Below are positions 10,835 to 23,462 of a DNA stretch of 64,000 nucleotides, one piece after another; the stretch's first letter is position 1, and the number at the start of each line of letters is the position of its first letter. The notes beneath the pieces are model-generated. The model was given only the letters and a program-made list of their open reading frames with translations. It made no database searches and was not told the DNA's origin. Made by a program: the position numbers and the translations under genes. Source of the stretch: Hordeum vulgare subsp. vulgare (taxonomy: Eukaryota; Streptophyta; Magnoliopsida; Poales; Poaceae); assembly GCF_904849725.1 (NCBI RefSeq), contig NC_058524.1, positions 489,311,763-489,375,762 on the forward strand, read 5' to 3'.

Positions 10835-13800
10835 TGTCATAGCCCTAGTTTTACTTTGCTTGCCAAGCATTCATGCATGCATATTCAAATTCTTTTAAAT
10901 TTAAAATGGGGAAGTGATCAAGCGTGAGGAACCAAATTTTGGAAAATAAGCAATATAAAAACTGCTTTAAAATGATCCAAGAAAATGTTCCAAATATTTG
11001 AACAAATATTGGCATGATATAATAATGCCAACCAATATTTTTGGATAACATAAACATTTATTTTTGGACATTTGATTTAAGTAAACAATTATTTTAAGTG
11101 GAATTATATTGCTATATATAAAATATGGTTCCATATATTCTGAAAATATAGTTTCATAATTCCTGAAACTATTGCGAGGCATGGGACATTTATAGTTATG
11201 TCACATTTTTTTTCAGGATTATTAGAAAAGGCTAAATATTTTATTTAAGTTTAAACACAAATATAAGAAATAGAATAAAAACAGAGGAAGAAAGAAACTT
11301 ACGTGGCACCACCTGGCTGGCCCAGCCCATCATGCCACCTCATGTGTCGTCTTCCTCCTGCTGTCAATAGGAAGAGGAAAAGATGAGCACGGTGGCAGCA
11401 CCGGGCCAGCTCCACCCTGCATGCCCGCCTCCCCAGGCCAGCGCGACAACAGGGATGAGCCCCCAGAGTGTCCCTTATCCTCCTCCTCTATCCACTCTTT
11501 TTCCCTCATCTTTCACTACTCTCCGTTTGTCCTGCCGCCATTGACGAGCTCGGGCTCGAGCTCACCACGGTGCACTCCAGCCCTGCTAGCCCTCCCCAAG
11601 CAGCCCCTCATCTCCGCCACGACGTGCCATACCTTCCAGCAGACGCAATCGAGCCGAAAGCCCGTGAAGTGTCGCCTCCATCGCCATCTTCAACCTCCGG
11701 TCTCCGGAGCTTGTCGACGTCGATTCGCCGTCTAGAGGACGACCTCGACCTCTCTGTTGCCTCAAATGGATCCCCCATGATCTCCTACACATTTATCCTC
11801 TCTTCCCATGCTCTCCCATGCCCCGTAGCCCCGCTCCTCGCCAGGGCCGAGTTCCCGCCGGCGCCTTCTCCGGCGTCCCTCGACCAGCCATTGCCCTTGC
11901 TGGACGAGGCCAAGCCTGGGCTTCATCCGAGTGCTCTCGGCGCTCGCATCCGTGGCCTCGGGTGGGTCAAACTACAATTAGGGGCTGGTCAACTCGGGAA
12001 TTAGCCCCTGGTCACTGACCAGTGGCCCCCACTGGTCAGGTTTGACCTGGCTCAGTTGGGTTGACTATATGACATCAGCATGATCCAATTAATACATTTT
12101 TGAGTTTTAAATAATTCCAACAATTTACCAAAACTTCAAAAATTTATAGAAAATAAAATATAACTCGGATGAAAATAATTTATATATGAAAAATTACCAG
12201 AAAATGAAAGGAATCTAATGGTGACATTTTCATGCATGTTTATACAATTGAAACTTGCTGAATAGGACAAATACACAATAGGCTTATTAATGCTTATATT
12301 TGGAGTTTGAAAATGAGCTATAGTGATCAAATGAACCCCAAATAACTTCTGGTCACTTGCATTAGATAAAACCAGCATCATGTTAACATGCCATGCTCAT
12401 GCATCATTGTGATGCATACGTCCTGCTTAATTTGTTCTTGTTTGATCTTATTGATAGACCTTGCGAGATGTAGTTATCATCGGCATCGAAGAATAGCTGA
12501 CTTCTTCTGATCAATAGGAAAGCAAACCCCCCTTGAACATTCCGATAAAATCCTACTCTCTCGCTCATGCTCTCCTTTACTGCGTTAGGACAACAACGAT
12601 TGAACTGTTATTTATTCTCGGTAGTTGAACCCATTCCTCTGCATGACCTGATTTTGCCACAGTAAATAGTTGAAACCACTTAGAATGAGTAGCAATTTAT
12701 TAAGCCTTGATGTGCTACTCATCCATGATTGCTTACTGTGCCTGCTATGCTTAGAGTTGTATCGGGTCTGCTCCGTCTGGACGATGAATCGGAATGGTTG
12801 TGTTCATGTCCTACAGTGTGAGAGTAAAGGTGTGAATCCGATTTGGTAAAAGTAGCGATGAGAGGCCATGTAGGAGTACATGGTGGGTTGTCACATTGGA
12901 ACCGTCCTTAAGAACTGAGTTCTATTTATGTTATCCAAGACAATATACTACCACGCATTGGAATGCTTAAGTGCCCCTCTCGGCTTATTAATCGCCTAGA
13001 TCTCTGTCCAGGAGTTGCAACTAGTTTCTGGTATTTGTAGGAAAAGTGTTGGCGGCCGTGTTTAGCTCTGCCCGACGGGGTAGGCTTCTGCCGAGTAGAT
13101 ACATAGTGGCACTATGTATCAAGTGGAACCCGGATGGTGGGGTTGGGAACCCTACGCACATCGTTTTGGGCCATTAAGGAAACTTTGATCGGACTTCCTT
13201 GCGAGTTAAGTCTCAAATAGGCGATAAACCTCGACTAGGGTCTTGTGTGGTTAACGGTCCTGGCCGACACCCACCCCAGTGCTTCCGCTTGAAGGTTGCC
13301 GAGATGCATGACGTGCATATCGTGATAAATGGTGAGAGAGTGTGTGAAGAAGTATACCCGTGCAGGGTGAATTAATCTGTTCGAATAGTCGCGTCCTCGG
13401 ATATGGACTATTGGAAACATTACGTGGTACATAGACAACTTGGAATGGATACTCTAAATATGCAAGATACGTGTGAGTGCTATGGATGGTCTTCTCGTAG
13501 GGAGACGAGAGTGGATCAACAGTGGTGTATTGAATTGGTGAATATGTGGACTCGTGTGCGCTATGCCACCTCAAAGAAAGTACTTGTAGTCGTAGTATAG
13601 ATTAGCCAAGAGTCAAACCTGGCTTGCTCCAATTAAACTCCACAACCCCTTCATTGGTACTAATGCATATGTAGATAGTTCTGACGTAAGTCTTGATGAG
13701 TACCTTTGTACTCACGTTTGCTTAATTTATGTTTTTGCAGAGAAAGCATTAGTTTCACTATTGGTTCTACACGATGTGATCGACGTTGACCAGAATAGCT

Positions 13801-14497
13801 TGGGAATCCCAGAAAGAGGTCTAGCTCCTTTTGTAGGATCCTTGTAGCTTTTCAGGATCCTCTAGCCATTTTTGTAGATGTGTGTACCCACACATGTTAT
13901 GATTCTGCTTGATGTTTGTATGACTTGAGTGTTGGGTCATGTGACCCCTGTTTGTAATATCATACTATGTTGACTCTTATCAGTCTTTAATAAAAGATTG
14001 AGTCATAGAGTTATGTTGTGATGTAGTGTTGTATCTACGCATATCGTGCATATTGTGTGTATGTTTGAAATGCATTGGTATGTATGGGATTCGACACCTA
14101 ATTGTGTGGCTTTAGTAGTACTCTTTACGGGGAAATGCCTCTTTGTGATTCCACCGATCCTTGGTAGCTTGCTACTGCTCCAGACACATTGATTGACCGA
14201 CATGTATCCTTCTTTGTTGTTGTGTCTGTCCCCACGGATGTTGACCGACACCTGCTTTGCTGGGTTATGTATGCATGTCCCTGTACGAATGTACCACTTG
14301 GGTTTATAACTAGTCATGTCAACCTGGGTTCTTTGTTGTTTGAATGCTAGGGACACATTCATATATGTGAGCCAAAAGACGCAGACGGTCCCGGCCAAGG
14401 TAAGGTGGCAGCCGTGGAGTTTACCATGCGTGAGGCCGCAAAGTGATGTGATGTGTTACAGGCTGGGTTCTTATAATTTAGGATCGGGGTCCCGACA
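10835..14497 (+). repeat. 5' LTR of the Gypsy-like element
   Basis: The LTR starts TGTCATAGCCCTAG and ends GGGGTCCCGACA. A GC-rich block at about 11285-11990 gives overlapping frames on both strands with proline- and serine-rich products. The same block in the 3' LTR is frame-shifted differently, so it is not treated as coding. Compared with the 3' LTR this copy lacks about 60 bases near 14235. The third LTR at the right edge of the window keeps that segment, so the loss happened here. A polyadenylation-type AATAAA lies at 13989-13994. Confidence 0.93.
13989..13994 (+). promoter_or_regulatory. Candidate polyadenylation signal in the Gypsy-like 5' LTR
   Basis: AATAAA occurs in the downstream third of the LTR. 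It is repeated at the matching place in the 3' LTR (21458-21463), where a transcript would end. Confidence 0.4.
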
Positions 14498-14501
14498 GCT
14501 T

Positions 14502-14513
14502 TGGTATCAGAGC
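14502..14513 (+). promoter_or_regulatory. Primer-binding site of the Gypsy-like element
   Basis: TGGTATCAGAGC, four bases after the LTR end, is an exact match to the usual complement of the initiator tRNA-Met 3' end. Confidence 0.92.
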
Positions 14514-17500
14514 TTGACTGCCTATAGGATAACCAAGCCAAACTGGTCGATGTTGTGTCTAGCAACTCTTTAGTTATATAAGGGAATTGTTTGTGGAAGG
14601 GAACGTAAGGCTTTTTTACTCCTTCCCTTGTGTCATTCTTATTCTAAGTCACCCTCTTCTTTATTCTATGGGGTATAAGAATTAGGCTTTCTCATCTATC
14701 TATTAGGATGACGAGTTGCGATGCTGGAGACTTATAGAAAAGTTGTTGTCTTCAAGGATCAGAATCTCCATAAGAATTCAATTGTTATATTGCCAGTTTT
14801 CTTGCAAGTTGCCTCATATTTCATGCCCATACAGCCGTTATGCTCTTCGAGTTATCCAAGGTTATAAATAATCTGATGCAATTTCAAACTCCTTACTCCT
14901 CTTTCTGATGTCTTTTGGGCCAGACAAAGCACACTAATTACTGTGTTGAGGTACTCTATTACCTCGACATATTGTTGAAGTATTAGGAAACCATGTTACC
15001 TATGAAAACCACCCAGTAGTCTAGATGTGTTTTGGTTCCCAGTGTGATAAATCTGGCCATCATTTTTGAAAACATCGTGTGATGTTATTTAGTTAGCACG
15101 TATTCTATTTCTGGGTTCTTGAACCCAAGGATCATTCTTCTCACTTCTGTTGATAGTGTTGCTAGTTCCTTTAGAATGATTAGTATCCGTGTTGTAGTTT
15201 CCAAGGTTCGTGGTATATCATTCTTCCAAAACCATGGACCATCTCTGGCAGAAGTTCTTCGTGAACTAAAGATCACAACAAGAGTGCTCGTGATGATTTC
15301 TCTACTCCATATTGTGACTGTGCCAACTCCGCCCTTCTGCATGGGTTATCTAGAAGAATTATGTTGAATTCGTTCGACATGCTAATCTATGCATCCACAA
15401 CTCATAGAATCATGTGCTCTTGAGTTGGCCCTATCCAGTTCTTTTCTGACCTTCATCTATGACAGGATAGTCAAGAGTAGTTGTGCATTAATGTCATTGA
15501 TGCTTTTTATTCCCGTGGTCTGTCAAGTTGTTCTATTTCAGAATGACTGGGAGAAGTAACCTCGAGTACCTCAGCCATTTCTTGGATTGGGTCAAAGTAG
15601 TTGTATTCCGCAAATCAAAATGCCAATCCAGCTATTGTTCTGTTCCATCTTGGAGTATTACCTTCTTTTGTCAAGAATATCGTGAGAATTGCACCATCTC
15701 TTATGCACTCTTGATGTAGTGATACTTATCGCTATCATGGTTCATCCCTCAGTTTCCGTGCTGGTTGTAACCGGAATATAGACAAGTGAACTATGATGTG
15801 TGAAATCAATATTCCTAGCAATGCCATTGCTTGGTAGTTAATGGAAAATAAGTTCACTCTTTGAGTGATGGTGATTGAACCGTGATCCTAAGATTGACCG
15901 TGCTACCTAGTCCATGTTTCATAGTGCACTTTTCGATCAATGGGTTAGGATTGTGTCAATCCTTCACTCTTTGGTCATATCATCTTGCCTTGAAAAGCAA
16001 GATTGTTCCCGAGCTTAATAACATATGGTGGTTCGTAATTTTCCCAATATTTTCTCGGAAGTATTACCAGGTTGTTCCTTGACCGTTATGGTGAGCTCGT
16101 GATCAAGTTGGTTTTTCTATAAGCCACCTTTCTCCAAGAATCTGTGTTGTATACCCCTGAAACTAGTAGGTTAAGCTAAACAACAACTTGGAGAGTTGGA
16201 AGATGAAAGCTTGTCTAACTTAGTTCATTCCAAAGGGGTATCTTTTCTGTTGTGTGAGTCTTGAAGAAAGATGATATTCTCACCAGTTGATTCGTGTGAT
16301 CAATTTTTGTATATATTATCTTGTCCAATTTTTGAATTGAGTATGGTCTATTGTCAAATCAAACTCAGAACCAAAGATTTTCGTAATGGTGTCTTACTCG
16401 TTGATTTCCTTGAGCATACACCATTATATTCTTTGATCTAACCAATGCTATTATTTTTCTCACATAGTTGTGGAAATCCATTTATATGGATATCTCAATG
16501 AATTGTTGTTGAGTCCATCGGCAACATTGTCATTTTCTCCATGATTTATGTTGGACATTAAGCTAGTGCTGGAAACTTTGTAGACATTATTTTCATGTCT
16601 ATTCATGAATTATATGTTAGGTGTAAGAAGTGACTTCCTCTCCATTCACGTGTAATTGATGCAAGTTGCCACCGTGAATTCGAGAAAAGTTAATTTGTTT
16701 TCTTCGGAATCATCCCAAGTCAGTCATGCACGTGCGAAGTATTCTATGGTTTGATAGACCGGTCATCTTCATTCCATATGTATTGCCTAGAACACCAAGC
16801 CACTCATTGACTTGTTCAGGGAAAAGAAGTTTAGTGTTATTCCCGAAGGGCCCAGACAGACTTGCACATGGCTTCGTTATCCGCAATGATGGTTTCCACT
16901 GAGAACACGGTAGTGTTTTGTTGTAAGATTTTACACGTGGTCATCATTGTCTTGGGCATTGTGTTCACATGTGTCTTGCAATCCATCTCATATTTTGGAG
17001 TTGGCTTCCGTAGTTCATCTCGTAAGAATCTCGCAATGTTATCTCGTCAATTTGTGTTGCAAACCTTCTCTTTCAGACATGCTAAGTCTGAAGCATCATG
17101 TCACCAACCGGATCTGAATCTGAATCTCAGGCAGATATGATGGTTGGAACATTTCCCAAGAATTATAATATTGGGTTTTCTATAACCCGGTAAAGTGATG
17201 TTGTGGCTAACGCACCTAGCGAGAAGACTTAATTTTATAATATCTTGCATTAGCAACCTTAGCCATTTCCCTATGAGGAGTCCCCCTTTGAGCCCCGGAG
17301 TCCAACCATTACTTGATGTTTTAGATACCCAGAAGTAGAGTTATCCTATTACATGAAGGAGAACATTATAAGCGGAGTGCTAAATGTCCCTCGGTCGATC
17401 ATCCAAATTTCGTTCCCTTGGCATCGCTAAGGTGAAAATTGAGAAAGTGTTGTCTTCCTATGCATCTGCATCCTCCACCATTATTCATCAGGGTAGTATG

Positions 17501-18211
17501 ATGTGTCACCAAGATCTTGGCACGGATGTTGGTAAAACCCTGATGAATAAGGAAATGCTCAAGTTCTTGTGAGCATGATCACACACTAGGTTATACCCTC
17601 GGTATTAATTGGAATGTGCCTGCCGTTTGCCGGGCTTCTCTATAACTCTATTTTCTTTCCAAATTGAGTATGCCATTCTTTCAGGTTCTTTCAAACGATC
17701 ATTTGACGATTACCTTAGGCTGGTATGAAGAGTTTCAATGATCTTTGTATCAAAAGTAATTCTTTTTGCCACTTAAAGGAATAACTCTGCGAGTCACCTT
17801 CCTAAGGTGCCCCGTTATGGTATGAAGGGCAACATAACTCCTTGCTACTTTGAAACCTTGTCACCATCTCTTTTAAGCGTGGAATTGTTTCCTACCAATT
17901 GAACCTCTGTTATCTGCCTCATTTCCTAATCCATGTTATGTGTTTGGTGTCTCAGCTCAAGGGACGTTCCTACGTCTCATTCTATGATTTGATCATGAGT
18001 TGGTCAATCTTCAAGGAGATCGAATCTTGTAGAGTCTTCCTGTTCTTTTGTCGTCGTGTTAGATGAAGACCTCAAAGACAAAGACGTCAAGGTTATCATG
18101 CTGCGGCAAATCAACATCTTCGAGAACAGCAAATGGATCATGAAGATTGTGATAGCTACTATCCCCTTTTTCCTCTTACCCTACACTTAAATATCAGGAC
18201 GGGATTCTTGT
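14514..18211 (+). pseudogene. Heavily decayed Gypsy pol region
   Basis: No open frame above about 90 codons fits a retroelement protein, but translated pieces in changing frames follow Gypsy pol order on the plus strand. Around 16120-16260 a piece with KQQLGELED resembles the stretch before the reverse transcriptase palm. Around 16430-16560 FDLTNA matches the FGLTNAP box, and the following codons match the region with the DD box, though the Asp pair itself is lost. At 16800-16850 KPLIDLFREKKF resembles the connection region. About 16860-17140 looks like RNase H remnant. Stops and frameshifts occur every few dozen codons. No clear gag or integrase could be placed. The internal region is short for an autonomous Gypsy element, so deletions are likely. 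Confidence 0.65.
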
Positions 18212-18224
18212 TTAGTGGGGTGAG
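18212..18224 (+). promoter_or_regulatory. Polypurine tract of the Gypsy-like element
   Basis: TTAGTGGGGTGAG is a purine-rich stretch ending two bases before the TGTCACAACC start of the 3' LTR. Confidence 0.6.
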
Positions 18225-18225
18225 T

Positions 18226-21200
18226 TGTCACAACCCTAGTTTTACTTTGCTTGCCAAGCATTCATGCATGCATATGTAAATCCTTTTGAATTTGACATAG
18301 GGAAGTGATCAAGCCTGAGGATCCAAATTCTGGAATATAAGCAATATAAAAACTGCTCTAAAATGATCCAAGAAAATGTTCCTCATATTTGAGAAAATAT
18401 TGGCATAATATAAAAATGCCAACCAATATTTTTGGATCACAAAATCATTTATTTTGGACTTTTGATTTAATAAAGATATTATTTTAAGTGTAATTATATT
18501 GCTATATATAAAATATGGTTCCATATATTCTGAAAATATAGTTTCATAATTGGTGAAACTATTGTGAGGCATTGGACATTTATAGTTATGTCACATAAAA
18601 ATATTTTCAGGATTATTAGAAATGGTTAAATATTTTATTTAAAGTTTAAACACAAATAAAAGAAATAAAAAAAGAGGGAGAAAGAAACTTACCTCGCACC
18701 ACCTCGCAGGCCGAGTCCATCAGGCCACCTCCTGTGTCATCTTCCTCCTCCTGGCAATAGGCAAAGTAGAAGATGAGCACGGCGGTAGCACCGCACCATC
18801 TCCACCGTGCGTGCCTGCCTCCCGAGGCCAGCGCGGCAACGAGGATGATCCCCAAGTGTCTCCCTTATCCTCGTCCTCTCTCCATTCTTTTTCCCCCATC
18901 TTTCCCTGCTCTCCTTTTGTCCTGTCGCCATTGATGAGCTCGTGCTCGAGCTCGCCACTGTGCTCTCCGGCCCTGCTAGCCCTCCCCGAGCAGCCCCTTG
19001 TCTCAGCCATGACGTGCCACACCTTCCAACTGACGCAATCGAGTCGGAAGCCCCTGAAGCGTCACCTTCATCGTCGTCTTCAACCTCCGGTCGCCAGAGG
19101 TTGTCGACGTCGATTCGGCGGCTAGAGGACGACCCAGATCTCTCCATTGATTCAAATGGATCCTCCGTGAGCTCCTGCACATTTACCCTCTCTTCCCACG
19201 CTCTCCCGTGCACCGTAGCCCCACTCCCCGCCAGGGCCGAGTTCCGGCCGCGCCGCGCCTAGTCGCCGGCGCCTTCTCCGGCGTCCCTGCAACCAGCCGT
19301 TGCCCCTGCTGGATGAGGCCTAGCCTGGGCTTCATCCCAGTGCTCTTGGCGCTCGCATCCGTGCCGTGTAGCGCGTTTCAGGCTGCCTTCGGCGAGCCCT
19401 CCGCCACGGCTACGGTCGTCGGCGACCACCCTCCGGTTGGATCAAACCCCAATTAGGGGCTGGTCAACTCGAGGATTAGCCCCTCGTCACTGACCAGTGG
19501 CCCCCACTAGTCAGGTTTGACCTGGCTCGGCTGGGTTGACTATATGACGTCGGCATGATGCAGTTAATACATTTTTGAGTTCTAATTAATTCCAACAATT
19601 TAGCAAAACTTCAAAAATCTATAGAAATAAAATATAACTCTGATGAAAATAATTTATATATGAAAATTTACCAAAATGCAAGGAATCTAATGGTGACATT
19701 TGCATGCATGTTTAAACAAATTAAACTTGCTGAATAGGACAAATACACAATATGCTTATAAATGCTTATATTTGGAGTTTGAAAATGAGCTATAGTGATC
19801 AGATGAGCCCCAAATAACTTGTGGTCACTTGCATTAGATAAAACCAACATCATGTTAACATGCCATGCTCATGCATCATTGTGTTGCATATGTCGTGCTT
19901 AATTTCTTCTTGTTTGATCTTATTGATAGACCTTGCGAGATGTAGTTATCATCGACATATAAGAATAGCTGACTTCTTCTGATCAACAGGCAAGCAAACC
20001 CCCCTTGAACATTCCGATAAAATCCTACTCTCTCACTCCTCTCTCCTTTACTGCGTTAGGACAACAACGATTCAACTGTTATTTATTCTTGGTAGTTGAA
20101 CCCATTTTTCATTACCTGATTTTGCCATAGTAAATAGTTGAAACCACTTAGAATGAGTAGCAACTTCTTGAGCCTTGATGTGCTACTCATCCATGATTGC
20201 TTATTGTGCCTGCTATGCCTAGAGTTGCGTCGGGCCTGATCCATCTGGACGATGAATCAAAATGGTTGTGTTCATGTCCTAAAGTGTGAGAGTAAAGATG
20301 TAAATCCGATTTGGTGAAGGTAGCGATGAGAGGTTATGTAGGAGTACATGGTGGGTTGTCTCATTGGGACCGTCCTTAAGAACTGAGTTCTGTGTATGTT
20401 ATCCAAGACAAGATACTACCACGCATTGGAATGTTTAAGTGCCCCTCTCGGCTTATTAATCGCCTAGATCTCTGTCCAGGAGTTGCAACTAGTTTCTGGT
20501 GTTTGTAGAAAAAGTGTTGGCGGCCGTGTTTTGCTCTGCCCGACGGGGTAGGCTTCAGTGCGGTAGATACACAATTGCACGGTGTACCAAGTGGCACCCA
20601 GATGGTGGGCTTGGGAACCCTGCGCACATCGTCTGGGGCCGTTAAGGAAACTTCGGCCGGTCTTCCTTGCGGGTTCAGTCTCAAATAGGCGATAAACCTC
20701 GACTAGGGTCTTGTGTGGTTAACGGTCGTGGCTGACACCCACCCTAGTGCTTCCGCTTGAAGGTTGCCGAGATGCATGACGTGCATATGGTGATAAGTGG
20801 TGAGAGTGTGTGTGAAGAAGTATACCCCTGCAGGGTGAATTAATCTGTTCGAATAGCCGCGTCCTCGGATATGGACTACTTGGAAACATTATGTGGCACA
20901 TAGACAACTTGGAATGGATACTCTAAATATGCAAGATAAGTGTGAGTGCTATGGATGGCCTTCTCGTAGGGAACCGGGAGTGGATCCATAGTGGTGTATT
21001 GAATTGGTGAATATGTGGACTCGTGTGCGCTATCCCACCTCAAAGAAAGTACTTGTAGTCATAGTATCGGTTAGCCAAGAGTCAAAGCTGGCTTGCTGCA
21101 ATTAAACTCCACAACCCCTTCATCGATACTAATGTATATGTAGATAGTTCTGACTTAAGTCTTGCTGAGTACCTTTGTACTCAAGTTTGCTTAATTTATG

Positions 21201-22022
21201 TTTTTGCAGACAAAACATCAGTTTCACTATTGGTTCTACACGATGTGATCGACGTTGACCGGAATAGCTTGGGAATCCCAAATAGCGGTCTGGCTCCTTT
21301 TGTAGGATCGTTGTAGCTTTTCAGGCTCCTCCAACCATTTTAGTAGATGTGTGTACCCACACATGTTATGATTCTGCTTGATGTTTGTATGACTTGAGTG
21401 TTGGGTCATGTGACCCCTGTTTGTAATATCATACTATGTTGACTCTTATCAGTCTTTAATAAAAGATTGAGTCATAGAGTTATGTTGTGATGTAGTGTTG
21501 TATCTACACATATCGTGCATATTGTGTGTATGTTTGAAATGCATTGGTATGTGTGGGATTCGACACCTAGTTGTGTGCCTTTAGTAGTACTCTTTACAGG
21601 GAAATGCCTCTTTGTGCTTCCACCGAGCCTTGGTAGCTTGCTACTGCTCCCGACACATTGATTGACCGGCATGTATCCTTCTTTGCTATTGTGTTTGTCC
21701 CCACGAAGATATGTCACGCGGTGTAATGGAGTCCCTGTAGCTTGCTACGACTCGTCTACACACGTTGTTGACCGACACCTCTTTGTTGGGTTATGTATGT
21801 CTTTCCCTGTACAGATGTGCCACTTGGGTTTATAACTAGTCATGTCGACCCGGGTTCTTTGTTGTTTGAATGCTAGAGACACATTCATATACGTGAGCCA
21901 AAATATACAAACGGTCCCGGCAAAGGCAAGGTGGCAGCTGTGGATTTTACCGTGTGTGAGGCTGCAAAGTGATGTGTGTGTTACACGCTGGATTCTTATA
22001 ACTTAGGATTGGGGTCCCGACA
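18226..22022 (+). repeat. 3' LTR of the Gypsy-like element
   Basis: The LTR runs from TGTCACAACCCTAG to GGGGTCCCGACA and is 3797 bp long. It aligns over its whole length with 10835-14497 with many substitutions. It keeps a segment near 21706-21765 that the 5' LTR lacks. The GC-rich block is at about 18690-19450. The next five bases (ATCCA) are the right copy of the target-site duplication. Its AATAAA is at 21458-21463. Confidence 0.93.
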
Positions 22023-22165
22023 ATCCAACATATGCTAGAAGAAGTAGGACGTGGCCAAAAGTTAGGCGAACGGACAACTTTTCAGAGAGACTATTATGAT
22101 CAAATTAAAGAAGCTAACGAGAGATATAAAAGAAAAGAAATTCTTGGGAGAAACAATTCCAAGTA
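22023..22165 (+). pseudogene. Continuation of the Helitron replicase pseudogene
   Basis: Directly after the Gypsy element the Helitron reading picks up where it stopped at 10834. KWPKI on the left is followed here by HMLEEVGRGQKLGER, which matches the stretch after CNPKWPEI in plant Helitron proteins. After a one-base frame change the reading goes on with MIKLKKLTRDIKEKKFLG, the next conserved piece. It ends at a possible splice donor (GTAAGT near 22163). Expected later motifs such as the EFQKRGLPHAH block are not seen downstream. Confidence 0.75.
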
Positions 22166-22994
22166 AGTCCCATCGACTATCTATCTTTACTTTTCCATGC
22201 ATCATCGTATAGTCACATAGACTATTACTCTTTGAAATATTTGTGCTTACACAAAACATGCGGCTGAAGTGTTTGTAAGGCGATCCAATAAGCAAAAATT
22301 CGCTGAATTTCCAAATTGGATACAACAAATTCACCATGGATAAAACAGCATCATATGAAAGAGAGGATTGGATAAAAATACCGAACGACCTACTGCTTCA
22401 CAAAGGAGAAAATCATAAACAACCGGGTGTCAAAAGCACACACCCAAGCTTATTACAAAATTACCGTGAATAAGAAATTCATGTGTAAGTACATAGAGTC
22501 AAAGGCAATCTTAGCATACGTTATCAAAATCACATGTGCTTGGTGGACGTGTTGATTTTACATAGCTAATCCATGGGTATAAATTTGTTCGATCTTTCCA
22601 GAAAATGTTGTTTTTTCTATTTATAAGTTAGTTATCCTTGAAAGAAATTACACATCAAGCAACACAGATTAAATAATGTAGTGAACAATGGATTCCACCA
22701 AAAACTAGCTTTTCCTAATATCTCTCATGCTATATACAAATCCCTCTTTTACCGTCTTTAAAAAACTGAAACATTGGTATTTTTACACATAGGTACATAC
22801 ATTTGTATTTGATTGTTCGAGAGAAAGTTCATCAATCAATTTCACCTAAGTAGCCATTACTAATCTCTCCCGAACTAACAATCTCATCTCTCCCACGATT
22901 AGTCTAATTCTCCATATCTCTTCTATTGTCTCTATATAAAAGTAGAAGCATCAATGTGTAGCCTCCTCAATTGAATAAATGCATGTGTAAATAT
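22166..22994. other. AT-rich stretch without a recognised gene
   Basis: This lies between the last recognisable Helitron piece and the next CACTA element. Only short frames are present and I recognise no domain. It may be intron or deleted remnant of the Helitron. Confidence 0.5.
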
Positions 22995-23012
22995 TACTAG
23001 TAGAAAAGGGGC

Positions 23013-23170
23013 CTATAGCCCCGGTTTGGTTGGGTCATTAGTTCTGGTTCACGAACCGGGACTAATGCTAGCCCCGGTTCGGCCCCGAACCGGGGCTAAT
23101 GGACCTCCACATGGCGGGGCTTGGAGCGAGGGGGGAGGGGTATTAGTCCCGGTTCTTATTACGAACCGGG
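23013..23170. repeat. Subterminal repeats of CACTA element 1, 3' side
   Basis: Several inverted copies of the GCCCCGGTT or GTCCCGGTT motif with their complements (CCGGGGCTA, CCGGGACTAAT). In En/Spm such motifs are bound by an element-encoded protein during transposition. Confidence 0.75.
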
Positions 23171-23462
23171 GCTATTGCTTTGCTGCTTTTTTAGCACTTT
23201 TTAGGGTTTAGGGTTTTGCACTAAATTGGATGGGGCTATTTTGTTGCCCCCTATTTTACCATTTATTTGTTTTGGACACTTTTTAATTCTTGTTTTGCAC
23301 TAAATTGGATGGTACATACACAGCAATAAAGGAACAAATGTATTGCACATCCTCGTCACGGATATATTACACCATCTCATTCATCGTGCTTTGTTGAACA
23401 TATTACAAAATGTAGACACGAGTTACACATGCACATATGCATCTTTTTTACACTTTAACATT

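Larger units (their letters stand above)
10835..22022 (+). mobile_element. Gypsy-like LTR retrotransposon with 3.7-kb LTRs
   Basis: This is an 11.2-kb element with LTRs of 3663 and 3797 bp around an internal region of only 3.7 kb. It is bounded by perfect five-base target-site duplications (ATCCA at 10830-10834 and 22023-22027). A primer-binding site matching initiator tRNA-Met follows the first LTR and a purine-rich tract precedes the second. The internal region holds remnants of a Gypsy-type reverse transcriptase and RNase H. The family is Gypsy by the order and form of these remnants; I do not assign a family name. A further minus-strand LTR of the same family lies at 61112-64000. LTRs make up two thirds of the element. 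Confidence 0.92.

Noticed and set aside
11421..12018. Frames of 66-178 codons with Pro/Ser-rich products
   Set aside because: They lie in the GC-rich block of the Gypsy LTR, overlap on both strands, and the copies in the other LTR are shifted and broken differently.
14502..14513. Possible tRNA gene trace
   Set aside because: The TGGTATCAGAGC match is the retroelement primer-binding site; no cloverleaf surrounds it.
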